The notes: generated from the sequence alone by a model not told the origin. A stretch of 64,000 nt of DNA from JAMXLO01 sp963696645 (GCA_963696645.1 CAVOKY010000002.1:1-64000); one strand, 5' to 3'. Positions 28,423 to 38,717 are shown, numbered from the stretch's first letter. Translations and numbers: made by a program.

Positions 28423-29657
28423 ATGCTGACACGCCGCGGAGCCGCCAAGGCTCTCATCGCCACCGTCGCGACCGCCTCGCTCGGCACGTCGGCCCGCGCG
28501 GCCGACAAGGTCATCAAGATCGGCATGGACCTGTCGCTGACCGGGGCCGATTCCGAAGGCGCCGAGCGGGTCAAGAACGGCATCATGCTGGCGATCGATG
28601 GCTCCAACCAGGGCAATGGCATTCCCGGCTACCGGATCGAGCCGCTGCTGCTGGATGACGGCACCGCCACCGCCGGCCAGTACGATCCGGCGCAGGCCGC
28701 GACCAACGCGCGCAAGATGGTGTCCGACAAGGACGTTGTCGCCTCGCTCGGCCCGCAGATGAGCGGCGCCGGCAAGGCGATGGCGCCGATCCTCAGTGCC
28801 GGCGATCTCGCGACCATCACGCCGAGCTCGACCAATCCCGACATCACCGATCCGAAGTTCGCCCAGCAGTTCCGTCCGGCCGGCAAGCCGATCTATTTCC
28901 GCACCGTCACGACGGACGCCTTCCAGGGTCCGAACATGGCGAACTTCTACGCCGATGTGCTGAAGGTGAAGTCGGTCTACATCCTGGACGACAGCGGCGC
29001 CTATGGCGTGGGCATGGCCGATGCGTTCCAGCGGCAGGCGGAGAAGAAGGGCATCAAGGTCATGGGCCGCGACCGGCTGGATCCGAAGGCGGCCGACTAC
29101 ACGCGCCATCCTGACCAAGATCAAGTCGCTCAATCCGGATGCGATCTACTACGGCGGCGTTGGCCAGGCCGGCGTGAAGCTCGCCAAGCAGGCCTACGAC
29201 ATCATTCCGAAGATGATCAAGGGCGGCGGTGACGGCGTGTATGGACCGGCGATGCTGACGGCCGTCGGCTTCCCGGCCGCCGAGGGCTGGTATGCCACCA
29301 TCGCGTCGCCGCACATGGTCGGCGACACCAAGGCGCAGCAGTTCGTCGACGCCTATCATCTGCAAATACGGCAAGCCGGCGGACGACTACACGATCACCG
29401 CCTATGACGCGACCCTGGTGGTGATCGATGCGATCAAGCGCGTGGCCGCCAGCGGCAAGCCGGTGACGCGTGAAGCGGTGCGCGATGCCATCCAGACAGC
29501 GAAGGTGCCGACCATCCAGGGCGTCGTGTCGTTCGATGCCAACGGCGACCTGGCGGATCGCACCGTCAGCGTGTTCCAGATCAAGCAGGATACCACGGCG
29601 CGGCCGGACGATGTGTCGCGGCAGTACCACTACATCGGCGTGGCGCCGCAGTCCTGA
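28423..29657 (+). CDS. branched-chain amino acid-type ABC substrate-binding protein (copy 2), two frameshifts
   Basis: A paralogue of the preceding gene: signal MLTRRGAAKALIATVATASLGTSARA, then DKVIKIGMDLSLTGADSEG, and long identical stretches such as GQYDPAQAATNARKMVSDK and TPSSTNPDIT. Extra bases near 29110 (acgcgccatcc) and 29360 (ctgcaaatac) break the frame, after which YGKPADDYTITAYDATLVVID resumes. Corrected length is 410 residues. The tandem copies suggest one permease served by two binding proteins of different specificity. Confidence 0.9.
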
Positions 29658-29682
29658 GGACTGGCCAAGGGATGCCGCGGCA

Positions 29683-30614
29683 ATGACCACCTTCGATCTG
29701 CTGCTGCAGCAGACGATCAACGGGCTGAGCCTGGGCGCGATGTATGCACTGCTCGCGCTCGGGTTCACGTTGGTCTACGGCATCCTGGAGCTGATCAACT
29801 TCTCGCACTTCAACGTGTTCATGGTCGGCTCGTTCATCGCGATGTACGTGCTGCAGATGTTCGGTCTGTCCGGTCAGGACGTGATCCTGACCGGCATTGC
29901 CGCTGGCCGGCGTGCTGCTGGTGACCTTCGTCGTCACCATGGTGTTCTGCGGCGGGCTCGGCGTGACGATCGAGCGGCTGTGCCTGCGCCCTTTGCGCAA
30001 CGTGAAGGGGCCGGCCGCGATGATCACCACCATCGGCGTATCCTACATCCTGTTCAACGTCATCCTGCTGACGGTCGGCGCGGATTCAAAGAACTTCCCC
30101 AATCCGCTGCCGTCGATCCGCTACCATATCGGCGGCGCGGTGCTGGATATCCGCGTCATCCTGATCTGGGTCATCGCGTTGCTGCTGATGGCCGGCCTGT
30201 ACATGTTCGTGCAGCGGTCGCGCATCGGCAAGGCGATGCGGGCCACGGCGCAGGATGCCGAAGCCGCGCGCATGATGGGCGTCGAGGTGGACAAGCGTCA
30301 TCATCATGGCGTTCTTCCTCGGCTCCGCGCTGGCCGGTGCCGGCGGCCTGATCTTCGGGCTGTACTACAACTTCACCAGCTTCATCATCGGCTTCACCGC
30401 GGGTCTGCGCGCCTTCACCGCCGCCGTGCTGGGCGGCATCGGCAATGTGCCGGGCGCGATGGTGGGCGGCGTGCTGATCGGCCTGATCGAGGCGATGGGC
30501 GGGCAGTTCATCGCCACCGCGTGGACCGACGTGATCATCTTCTCGATCCTGGTGCTGGTGCTGGTGTTCAAGCCGGCCGGCCTGTTCGGGCGGATCGCGC
30601 CCAACAAGTCATGA
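29683..30614 (+). CDS. livH: branched-chain amino acid-type ABC permease LivH, two frameshifts
   Basis: The first inner-membrane subunit. It starts MTTFDLLLQQTINGLSLGAMYALLALGFTLVYGILELINF (shortened here to the first helices), typical of LivH. Frame changes lie near 29904 (attgccgctgg) and 30295 (aagcgtcatc). The remainder reads GVTIERLCLRPLRNVKGPAAMITTIG, RIGKAMRATAQDAEAARMMGVEVDK and AAVLGGIGNVPGAMVGG. About 310 residues and eight helices. Confidence 0.9.
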
Positions 30615-30627
30615 GAGGGCGCAGCGC

Positions 30628-32680
30628 ATGAACGGCACCGCTTCCGCCGCCGTCTCGGTCCTGACCCGACCATTTGCCCGCATCCCCGATGTGCAGCGCC
30701 GGCGCATCGGATTGCTGCTGCTGACCGCGGCCGCGTTGCTGTTCCCGATCGTGCACAGCAACGACGCCGATGTGGACAGCATGGCGAATGCGGCGGCCTA
30801 TGCCACGCTGGCGCTCGGCCTGAACATCGTCGTCGGTTTCGCCGGCCTGCTCGACCTTGGCTATGCCGCATTCTTCGCCATCGGTGCCTATACCTACGGC
30901 ATTCTGACCGCGTTCCAGCTTGCAGCCGGCATGGAGCGCCTTCTGGGAGCCGTTCCTGCATCTCGGCCTGGTGGCCAAGATGCCGGCCGAGGTCGGCGAC
31001 GGCAGCGTGGTGCATTTCACCTTGTCGTTCTGGCTCGGCTTGCCGCTGGCCGCCGCGATCGCCGCGTTCTTCGGCGTGCTGTTCGGCGCACCGACATTGC
31101 GGTTGAAGGGCGACTACCTCGCCATCGTCACGCTCGGCTTCGGCGAGATCGTGCCCATCGTGGTGCGCAACTGGTCGGATCTGACCAATGGCGCGGCCGG
31201 ACTGAACGGCGTCGCCGCGCCGCGCCTGTTCGGCTGGAGCTTCGGCGTCGCCGCGTGGCCGTACTACTACGTCGCGATCTGCATGGTGGCGATGCTGGTG
31301 TTCGTCAGCATCCGATTGCGGGATTCGCGCATCGGCCGAGCCTGGATGGCGATCCGCGAAGACGAGATCGCAGCCGGCGCGATGGGCGTCAACCGCACCA
31401 AGTTCAAGCTGCTGGCGTTCGCCATCGGTGCGGCGTTCGGCGGCATGACCGGCGTGTTCTATGTCGCGAAGTTGCAGACCGCGACACCGGAGATGTTCGG
31501 CTTTCCGGTCTCGGTGATGATCCTGGTGATGATCGTGTTCGGCGGCATCGGCAGCGTGTGGGGCGTGGTGCTCGGCGCGTTCATTCTGCAGTTGCTGCAA
31601 TCGTGGTGGCTGCAGGACCTGACCGAGTGGCTGCACGCGCTTGGGCGATTGGTGGACAATGGCTGGCTGCAGCGCATCGATCTGGTGCCGTCGATCGAAC
31701 TGATCTTCGGCCTGATCCTGGTGGGCATGATGTTGTTCCGCCGGCAGGGACTGATACCGGCCACGCGGCCGCCGCCGGCGCTGACCTTCGATCAGCAGCA
31801 TGCCGAAATCAGGCGCGGCGGTTTCACCGACCTGAAGCTCGCCGGCCTGGGCGGCGACGTGCGCACCGGCGCGCTGGCGCTGGAAATCAAGGGCGTGACC
31901 GTGAAGTTCGGCGGCCTGGTTGCGCTGAACAAGGTCGATCTGGTGGTGCCGACCGGCGGCGTGGTGGCGGTGATCGGACCGAATGGTTCCGGCAAGTCCA
32001 CGCTGTTCAACGTGATCACCGGATTGGTGGAAGCCGAGGACGGCTCGATCCGGTTCCACGGCGAGGAGATCATGGGGCTGCCCGACTACCAGATACTCGA
32101 GAAGGGCATCGCGCGCACGTTCCAGAACCTGCGTCTGTTCCCCAACCTGACGGTGATGGAGAATGCGCTGATCGGCCAGCATGCGCGTCTGCGGACCGGC
32201 ACGCTGGCTGCGATCTTCCGGCCGCCGGGGACGAAAGCCGAAGAGATCCAGGCGCGCGAATGGGCGATGGAGATTTTTTCCATCTTCGGCAACCGCTTGA
32301 CGCCACGCACCGAGCAGGTGGTCGCGGGGCTGTCCTACGCCAACCGGCGTCGCATCGAGATCGCACGCGCGCTGGCCTCGCGGCCGCGCATCCTGCTGCT
32401 GGATGAGCCGACCGCTGGGATGAACCCGGCCGAGACGCTGGAACTGGCCGAGCAGATCAAGAGCCTGAATGGACTGGGCCTGACGGTGCTGCTGATCGAG
32501 CACAAGCTGGATGTGGTGACTACGCTCGCCGACACGGTCTACGTGCTGGACCATGGCGAAGTGATTGCGCATGGCAAGCCCGAGGAAGTGCGGCGCGACG
32601 AGGAAGTGCTGCGGGCGTATCTGGGGCGTAATGCGCAGGCTGCGGCAGCAGGGATAGAGGCACCGGCCAATGCTTCTTGA
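30628..32680 (+). CDS. LivM-LivG fusion: ABC permease and ATPase in one chain, one frameshift
   Basis: Residues 1 to about 400 are a LivM permease (LNIVVGFAGLLDLGYAAFFAIGAY, LKGDYLAIVTLGFGEIVPI, ATPEMFGFPVSVMILVMIVFGG). After a linker near 385-430, residues 430-684 are a LivG ATPase: Walker A GPNGSGKST at about 450, signature LSYANRRRIEIARAL, Walker B ILLLDEPTAGMNP, H-loop LIEHKLDVV. One extra base near 30925 (cttgcagccgg) shifts the frame between FQL and QPAWSAFWEPF. There is no stop or start between the two domains, so the fusion is real in this sequence. The stop overlaps the livF start by 11 bp. Confidence 0.9.
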
Positions 32681-33392
32681 GTTCAAGGACGTTGACACCT
32701 ACTACGGCGATCTTCACGTCCTGAAACAGGTGAACTACTCGATCGGCGAAGGCGAAATCGTTTCGCTACTCGGCGGAAATGCATCGGGCAAGTCCACCAC
32801 GATGAAGACCATCATGGGTGTGGTGCGGCCGGCGCGCGGCACGGTGATCTACCAGGGCGAAGCGATCGAGCGCATGCCAACCGCTGAACGCGTCCGTCGC
32901 GGCATTGCCCCGGTGCTGGAGGCGCGCCGCCTGTTCCCGCGCATGACGGTGTTCGAGAACCTTGAGATGGGGGCCTACCTTCGCAAGCGCGGCGCGGAAT
33001 TCGATCAGGACCTGGAACGGGTCTATTCGCTGTTCCCGCGCGTGAAGGAGCGGCGCAGTCAGATTGCCGGCACGCTGTCGGGCGGTGAGCAGCAGATGGT
33101 GGCGATGGGCCGAGCGCTGATGGCGCGGCCCAAGCTGATCTGCATGGACGAACCTTCGATGGGGCTGTCACCGATCTTTGTCGAGCAGGTGTTCGACATC
33201 ATCCAGGAGATCAATCGGCAGGGCACCACTATCTTCATGGTGGAGCAGAACGCCAACATGGCGCTGTCCATCGCACATCGTGCCTACGTGTTGCAGACCG
33301 GTCAGGTGGTGCTGTCGGGCACCGCGGCGGAGCTGCGGCAGAACCCGCTGATCCGCGAGGCTTATCTCGGCGAGATGCAGGTGACCGTGTAA
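32670..33392 (+). CDS. livF: branched-chain amino acid-type ABC ATPase LivF
   Basis: A 240-residue second ATPase of the liv complex. Walker A is GGNASGKST (residues about 36-44, a variant of GxNGAGKS/T with Ala-Ser), signature LSGGEQQMVAMGRAL, Walker B LICMDEPSMGLSP, and MVEQNANMALSIAHRAYVLQTG at the end. It overlaps the upstream fusion gene, so it is translationally coupled. It is intact. Confidence 0.92.
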   Translation: MLLEFKDVDTYYGDLHVLKQVNYSIGEGEIVSLLGGNASGKSTTMKTIMGVVRPARGTVIYQGEAIERMPTAERVRRGIAPVLEARRLFPRMTVFENLEMGAYLRKRGAEFDQDLERVYSLFPRVKERRSQIAGTLSGGEQQMVAMGRALMARPKLICMDEPSMGLSPIFVEQVFDIIQEINRQGTTIFMVEQNANMALSIAHRAYVLQTGQVVLSGTAAELRQNPLIREAYLGEMQVTV

Positions 33393-33404
33393 GGGGAGAA
33401 CATC

Positions 33405-34673
33405 GTGCAGCAGCAGGTCGCGGTCGGCGGCAGCATATCCATCACCGGGCCGCGTGCCGTGATCGCCGCGGTGGTTGGCAATGGGCTCGAGTGGTACAAC
33501 TTCATGTTGTACGGCGTGTTCGCCGCGATCATCGCCAAACTGTATTTCCCGACGGCGAACCCGCTGACCTCGTTGTTGCTGGCGCTGGGCACGTTCTCTG
33601 TCGGCTTCTTCATTCGGCCGCTGGGCGCCGCAATTCTGGGTGCGTATTCCGACAGGCATGGGCGCAAGGCCGCGCTGTCGCTCACCATCATGCTGATGTG
33701 CATCGGCACCGCGATGATCGCACTGATGCCGACCTATGCGAAGATTGGCCTCGCCGCGCCGATCCTGCTGCTGGTGGCGCGGCTGATGCAGGGCTTCTCG
33801 ACCGGCGGCGAGATGGGCAACGCCACCGCCTTCATGCGCGAATACGCGCCCGAAGGCCGCACCGGCTATTACGTAAGTTGGGTCTATGCGTCGTCCAGCC
33901 TGTTCATCGCATTGGGGTCCGCAGCCGGCAGCATCGTCTCGCATCGCTTCAGTCCCGAGGCGCTGGAGTCCTGGGGCTGGCGCGTGCCGTTCCTGCTGGG
34001 CCTGCTGATCGGGCCGGTCGGCTACGTGCTGCGCACGCGCATCGTAAATCCTCCCGAACACCGGATGACGCATGATCCCACCGGAACGCCGTTCCGCGAT
34101 GTCATCACCAAACATCCGAAGGAGGCGTTTGCGTCCGGCGCGCTGATTACGCTGTCCACCATCTGCACCTACACGCTGTTGATCTATACACCCGTCTATG
34201 CGGTGCGTGTGCTGCATTTGCCGCAGTCCGCCGGATTCACCGCGACGATGGTGGGGACCGTTACCGCCGGCGTGCTGATCCCGGTGTTCGGACACTTTGT
34301 CGACAGCCTGGGGCCGCGCTGGTTCCTGCGCGCTGCGCCGGCGCTGCTGTTTGTGTTGGCCTGGCCGATGTTCGCGCTGATCAACGCGTCCCCGAGTCTG
34401 ACGACGCTGATCGTCTATCAGCTCGTATTCGGCGTGGTGATCGCGATGTATCAGGGTCCGATACTGACTGGAATTGGCGACATGTTCCCCAACCGTGCGT
34501 TGGCGACAGGGCTGGGCCTGGCCGACAACATCGCGGTGTCGGTGTTCGGCGGCACGGCGGCTTTCATGATCACGTCGATGATTGCGCTGACCGGATCCAA
34601 CATGGTTCCGGCATTCTACATCATGGCTGGTGCAGTGGTCGGTTACCTCGGCACGTTGCCGCTGCGCCGATAG
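33405..34673 (+). CDS. MFS transporter, metabolite:H+ symporter (MHS) family
   Basis: A 422-residue, 12-helix carrier. VVGNGLEWYNFMLYGVFAAIIAKLYFP is the diagnostic MHS first helix. Then come GAYSDRHGRKAALSLTIMLM with the MFS loop motif D-R-x-G-R-K, RLMQGFSTGGEMGNATAFMREYAP, and a conserved SWGWRVPFLLG. MHS members move organic acids, proline/betaine or citrate with protons. The GTG start at 33405 follows GGGGAG, 12 bp after livF, so it may be the last gene of the liv transcript. Substrate unknown. Confidence 0.88.
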   Translation: MQQQVAVGGSISITGPRAVIAAVVGNGLEWYNFMLYGVFAAIIAKLYFPTANPLTSLLLALGTFSVGFFIRPLGAAILGAYSDRHGRKAALSLTIMLMCIGTAMIALMPTYAKIGLAAPILLLVARLMQGFSTGGEMGNATAFMREYAPEGRTGYYVSWVYASSSLFIALGSAAGSIVSHRFSPEALESWGWRVPFLLGLLIGPVGYVLRTRIVNPPEHRMTHDPTGTPFRDVITKHPKEAFASGALITLSTICTYTLLIYTPVYAVRVLHLPQSAGFTATMVGTVTAGVLIPVFGHFVDSLGPRWFLRAAPALLFVLAWPMFALINASPSLTTLIVYQLVFGVVIAMYQGPILTGIGDMFPNRALATGLGLADNIAVSVFGGTAAFMITSMIALTGSNMVPAFYIMAGAVVGYLGTLPLRR

Positions 34674-34684
34674 GATTGAAACGG

Positions 34685-35698
34685 ATGGAACGCGCTCTTC
34701 GTGTCTTCTTTGGTTTCGTAGCGATGCTGCTGCTCGCCACCGCCGCGCAGGCAGCCGATCCGGTGCGCCTGGGTCTGTTGCATACGCTGTCGCCAGCGCC
34801 GCTCTATATCGCTCAGGAACGCGGCTATTTTCGTGATGAAGGCATCGACCTGACGTTTCGCTTCTTCGAGGCGGCGCAACCGATCGCCGCCGCCGCCGTT
34901 GCCGGCGACATCGATGTCGGAGTGACCGCGCTCACCGGCGGCTTCTTCAATCTGGCGGAGAAGGGCACGCTGAAGGTGATCGGCGGCGGCCTGCACGAGC
35001 AGCGCGGATACGAGGGATCGGCAATCCTGGTATCCAATCAGGCGTATGCGTCGGGGCTGACATCGCTCGACAAACTCTCAGGCCACAGCTTCGCAATTAC
35101 CCAGTATGGGTCGTCATTCCACTACATGCTGGGGCGAATCGCCGAGGCAGAACATTCCGATGTGGCAAGCGTGACGCTCCGGCCGGTGCAGCAGATCGGC
35201 AACATGGTGGCGGCGGTGGCCAGTGGCCAGGTGGATGCGACGATCGCAATCGCCTCGATGGCGAAGCCGCTGGTCGCGTCAGGGCAGGCACACATTATCG
35301 GCTGGGCAGGTGACGTCGTTCCGTACCAGATCACCGCGCTGTTCACCACCGGCCAGATGATTGCGCAGCATGCCGACGTGCTGCATCGGTTCGCGCGCGC
35401 CTATCAGAATGGCGTGGCGGATTATCGCGCGGCATTCCTCCGGCTCGATGCGCAGGGCAAACCCATCGTCGATGCGACGACTGACGCGGTGATCCCGGCG
35501 ATCACGGCCTATGTTTTCAACGGCGATCCGAATGCGCGGCAGAAAATCATCAGCGGTGTTGGCTATTACGACGCAGGCGGCGCGCTGGATGTGTCCGACG
35601 TGATCGCGCAGCTCAACTGGTTCAAGGCGCAGGGCCTGGTGAAGGGCGATGCCGATCCGCGTTCGCTGATCGATACGCAATTCCTCCCGACGCGATGA
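34685..35698 (+). CDS. ABC substrate-binding protein, NMT1/SsuA/TauA type
   Basis: A 337-residue periplasmic binding protein with signal peptide MERALRVFFGFVAMLLLATAAQAA. The mature part begins DPVRLGLLHTLSPAPLYIAQERGYFRDEGIDL, the typical opening of nitrate/sulfonate/pyrimidine-type proteins (quoted in abbreviated sense). GDIDVGVTALTGGFFNLAEKG and AVASGQVDATIAIASMAKP follow. A TTG three codons upstream is a less likely start. It overlaps the ATPase gene by 4 bp (ATGA). Ligand unknown. Confidence 0.88.
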   Translation: MERALRVFFGFVAMLLLATAAQAADPVRLGLLHTLSPAPLYIAQERGYFRDEGIDLTFRFFEAAQPIAAAAVAGDIDVGVTALTGGFFNLAEKGTLKVIGGGLHEQRGYEGSAILVSNQAYASGLTSLDKLSGHSFAITQYGSSFHYMLGRIAEAEHSDVASVTLRPVQQIGNMVAAVASGQVDATIAIASMAKPLVASGQAHIIGWAGDVVPYQITALFTTGQMIAQHADVLHRFARAYQNGVADYRAAFLRLDAQGKPIVDATTDAVIPAITAYVFNGDPNARQKIISGVGYYDAGGALDVSDVIAQLNWFKAQGLVKGDADPRSLIDTQFLPTR

Positions 35699-36489
35699 AC
35701 GCTGGCCTGCGGCTGGTGCTGCGTGGCGTGCGCCACGCCTATCGCGAGCTTGTCGTGCTGGAGGACATCGATCTGGTTGCCGAACCAGGGGAGGTGATGG
35801 TGCTGGTCGGTCCTTCGGGCTGCGGCAAGTCCACGTTGCTTGGCATCATGGGCGGGATGCTCGCCCCGGCGAGCGGTGCTGTGCAGTGCGAGGGCGAGGT
35901 TTCCGACGATTGCCTGAACCCATTCACCTACGTGTTCCAGGATTTTGCGCTGCTGCCATGGCGCACGGTTGCCGGCAATGTCTCGCTGGTGCTGGAGGAT
36001 CGGCTGTCGCGTGCTGAACTCGCCGCGCGCATCGCCGACGTGTTGGCGCTGACCGGGCTTGCGGAGTTCGCCGATGCTTGGCCGCGGCAGCTTTCCGGCG
36101 GCATGCGCCAGCGCGTTGGGATTGCGCGCGCGCTGGCAGTGCGGCCGGCGTGCCTGCTGATGGACGAGCCCTTGTCGGCGTTGGATGCGCAGACGCGCGG
36201 ACTGCTGCTGGACGAATTTGCCGCGTTGATCGAACGCGCGGGCACCACTACGGTTTATGTCACACACAACCTCGCCGAAGCGGTGCGGCTGGGCCAGCAG
36301 ATCGTCGTGCTGTCGCGCCGGCCGGGGAGGGTGCGTGCGATCCAGCGGATCGATCGGCCGCTGGCCGGGCGCGAGGCGAGCGATCCGGACCTGCTGGCGA
36401 TCGAGGCTGCGCTATGGCGGCTGATCCGCGACGATGCCGCGGCGGCGGAGCGGGAGATCGAAAATACCGGAAATCGCCAACAGGTGTGA
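35695..36489 (+). CDS. ABC ATPase, SsuB/TauB type
   Basis: 264 residues. Walker A GPSGCGKST (about 42-50), Q-loop VFQDFALLPWRTV, signature LSGGMRQRVGIARAL, Walker B CLLMDEPLSALD, H-switch VYVTHNLAEAVRLG, all typical of nitrate/sulfonate/taurine importers. The stop TGA overlaps the ATG of the following unknown gene (TGATG). Confidence 0.92.
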   Translation: MNAGLRLVLRGVRHAYRELVVLEDIDLVAEPGEVMVLVGPSGCGKSTLLGIMGGMLAPASGAVQCEGEVSDDCLNPFTYVFQDFALLPWRTVAGNVSLVLEDRLSRAELAARIADVLALTGLAEFADAWPRQLSGGMRQRVGIARALAVRPACLLMDEPLSALDAQTRGLLLDEFAALIERAGTTTVYVTHNLAEAVRLGQQIVVLSRRPGRVRAIQRIDRPLAGREASDPDLLAIEAALWRLIRDDAAAAEREIENTGNRQQV

Positions 36490-37625
36490 TGCCGTTCACA
36501 GCCTGGCGGCTGGCAGCTATGATGCCATGGTGCATCGGTACGGTGAGGCTCATGGGTGTCGTGTCCATGCTGTCGCCATTCGCGATTGTTCGCCAGCTTC
36601 GACGCGGCCAGGAATCGTCCACCTTCGAGCGGCTGGGCTGCTCGCGTCACGTCGCCGATCTGCGGCTGATCTTTTCCGTCACCGTCATCCTGATGATCAT
36701 CGGCGCGATCGCCGCGCTGGCATTCTCCTTCGAGTACCAGATCGTCAGCAATTGGCCGGTGGTACGCGACAGTCACAGTGGATGGGCCTGGGTGCGGCTG
36801 GGCTTGGCGGCCATCATCGCCGGCGGACCGTTCATTGGCGGCATCTGCATACTTGGTGGCGGTGTGCTCGCCTGGACCTATCAGACCGGCAGTGCGCGGC
36901 TCGGCGTGGTCGATCTGTTCGCATGCGAGATCGCCACGCTGTGTCGTGTCGCTGCTGTGGCGGAGATGGTGCAGCGCTATGTCGGCCTTTTCGAGCACGG
37001 TCCGCACGGCGGACAGTCGCAGGCGATCGACGGTGCGTCGCCGGCCGACACCAGTCGCTTCACCTCGGAGGAGAGCTATTTTCCGGTGTTCGATGCATCG
37101 GTGAAGGATCTTCAGGCGCTGGAGGCCGATGTCGTCAAGCACGTTACTGCTTTCTATACCTACATGAAGGTGATGCGCGATACACTGCGCAGGCTTGCAT
37201 CGATCAAGACGCCTGAGCCGGGTGATTCGCACCGCGACGACTGGCACCGGGCAATCTGCAGCGTCATCTACATGCAGTTTCTCGGACTGGAGAGTGCGCG
37301 CCAGGCGATCGAAGATCTGGTCGAGTTCGAACCGAAGCAGGCCGAGGACATGGTCACCGTCCTGTTGAGTGAGCTTGTTGCCTACGGCTTTCTTCGTAAG
37401 CAGTTCCGGGGCGACATTCGCCAGCGACGGTTGGAGGCACGCGACGAAGCGTACAGACGCGACGTTCCGGCGCTGTACCGGCTCACGATGTCAGGTGAAG
37501 GGCAGCAGTGGGATGCCGCAAAGGATCTTGCGGTCGAGATGATGAAACGCTTCGAGGTGGTTATGGACGTGCCGGCGAAGCGTGCCCACAAAGTATCACC
37601 GGCCGTGCCTGCCGCAGTTTCCTGA
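36489..37625 (+). CDS. conserved membrane protein of unknown function
   Basis: 378 residues from ATG 36489; in-frame ATGs at 36552 and 36567 are also possible, and MLSPFAIVRQLRRGQ looks the more natural beginning. Two strong transmembrane helices follow (LIFSVTVILMIIGAIAALAF and LGLAAIIAGGPFIGGICILGG), then a soluble, helical C-terminal region. Its conserved-looking segments are ACEIATLCRVAAVAEMVQRYVGLFE, FTSEESYFPVFDASVKDLQALEADVV and FYTYMKVMRDTLRRLA. I do not know a named domain for it, though similar proteins occur in alphaproteobacteria. It sits inside an importer operon between the ATPase and the amidohydrolase, which is unusual. Confidence 0.6.
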   Translation: MPFTAWRLAAMMPWCIGTVRLMGVVSMLSPFAIVRQLRRGQESSTFERLGCSRHVADLRLIFSVTVILMIIGAIAALAFSFEYQIVSNWPVVRDSHSGWAWVRLGLAAIIAGGPFIGGICILGGGVLAWTYQTGSARLGVVDLFACEIATLCRVAAVAEMVQRYVGLFEHGPHGGQSQAIDGASPADTSRFTSEESYFPVFDASVKDLQALEADVVKHVTAFYTYMKVMRDTLRRLASIKTPEPGDSHRDDWHRAICSVIYMQFLGLESARQAIEDLVEFEPKQAEDMVTVLLSELVAYGFLRKQFRGDIRQRRLEARDEAYRRDVPALYRLTMSGEGQQWDAAKDLAVEMMKRFEVVMDVPAKRAHKVSPAVPAAVS

Positions 37626-37674
37626 CATCCCCGTTCGGGGCTACTCTCGCGCCGGTTCCAGCAAGGAGACCGGC

Positions 37675-38715
37675 ATGAGCGCGGCAACGGGAGAGCGTCA
37701 GGCGTATCCACACCCGCACGTGAACGAAGCGTGGCTTGCGAAGCTGCGTGAGGACATCATCGATCCAGCATTGCCGATCGTCGATGCGCACCATCATCTG
37801 TGGGATCGCCCGTCCGGCAACTATCTGCTGGATGAGTTGAGCGCCGATCTGCACGCCGGCCACAATGTGCTGGCGACGGTGTTCATCCAATGTGGCTTCG
37901 CCTATCGCAAGGACGGTCCGGAAGAATTGCGACCGGTGGGCGAGACCGAATTCATTGCCGGCATCGCCGCGCGGGCCGAAGCCGCCGGCATGCGTGCCTG
38001 CGCCGGCATCGTCGGCTACTGCGACTTCCGTCTCGGCAAACCGATCGACGCCGTGCTGGAGGCGCATGTCCAGGCCGGCGGCGGACGCTTCAAGGGCATT
38101 CGTCAGAGCGCTGGCTGGGATGCGGCGATCATCATGACCACGACGTCTCCCGCGCCGCAGGGTCTGCTGCTCGATCCCGCCTTCCGCCGCGGTCTTGCAC
38201 GGTTGGGCGGGTTCGGCCTGTCGTACGAATGCTCGCTGTATCATCCGCAGTTGCGCGAACTCACCGACCTCGCGCGCGCGTTTCCCGATCTGCCGATCCT
38301 CGCCAATCACTGCGGCGGGCCGATCCGCATCGGGCCGTATCGCGCGCATCCGGACGAGGTGTTCGCTACGTGGCGCCGCGATCTGCGCGAACTGGCGGCG
38401 CGTCCTAATGTGTTCCTGAAGCTCGGCGGGCAGGCGATGACGATCCGCGGCCTGACATTCCACGAGGAACCGCTGCCGCCATCGTCCGGCGAATTGGCGA
38501 CGGCGTGGCGGCCGCACATGGAAACCTGCATCGAGGCATTCGGCGCCGATCGCTGCATGTTCGAGAGCAACTTCCCGGTGGACAAGGGAATGTGCAGCTA
38601 CCGCGTGGTGTGGAACGCATTCAAGCGCCTGGCGTCCGGATGTTCGGATGCGGAGAAGGCGGCGCTGTTCCATGGCACTGCGGCGCGGTTCTATCGCCTG
38701 GGCAGCGTCGTCTGA
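37675..38715 (+). CDS. amidohydrolase family protein (metal-dependent TIM-barrel hydrolase)
   Basis: 346 residues of the amidohydrolase-2 type. The strand-1 metal ligands are in IVDAHHHLWD (about residues 35-44), later NHCGGP and a C-terminal ESNFPVDKGMCSY with the conserved Asp. Relatives include lactonases, aminocarboxymuconate-semialdehyde decarboxylase-like enzymes and gluconolactonase-like hydrolases. AAGGAGA precedes the ATG at 37675. It lies between the ABC ATPase region and the permease gene, so it probably acts on the imported compound. Confidence 0.85.
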   Translation: MSAATGERQAYPHPHVNEAWLAKLREDIIDPALPIVDAHHHLWDRPSGNYLLDELSADLHAGHNVLATVFIQCGFAYRKDGPEELRPVGETEFIAGIAARAEAAGMRACAGIVGYCDFRLGKPIDAVLEAHVQAGGGRFKGIRQSAGWDAAIIMTTTSPAPQGLLLDPAFRRGLARLGGFGLSYECSLYHPQLRELTDLARAFPDLPILANHCGGPIRIGPYRAHPDEVFATWRRDLRELAARPNVFLKLGGQAMTIRGLTFHEEPLPPSSGELATAWRPHMETCIEAFGADRCMFESNFPVDKGMCSYRVVWNAFKRLASGCSDAEKAALFHGTAARFYRLGSVV

Positions 38716-38717
38716 TC

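Noticed and set aside
30365..32698. A 777-residue open frame opposite the livM-livG gene
   Set aside because: It is rich in His, Arg, Gln and Asp, typical of an antisense shadow. The plus strand has unmistakable ABC motifs throughout.
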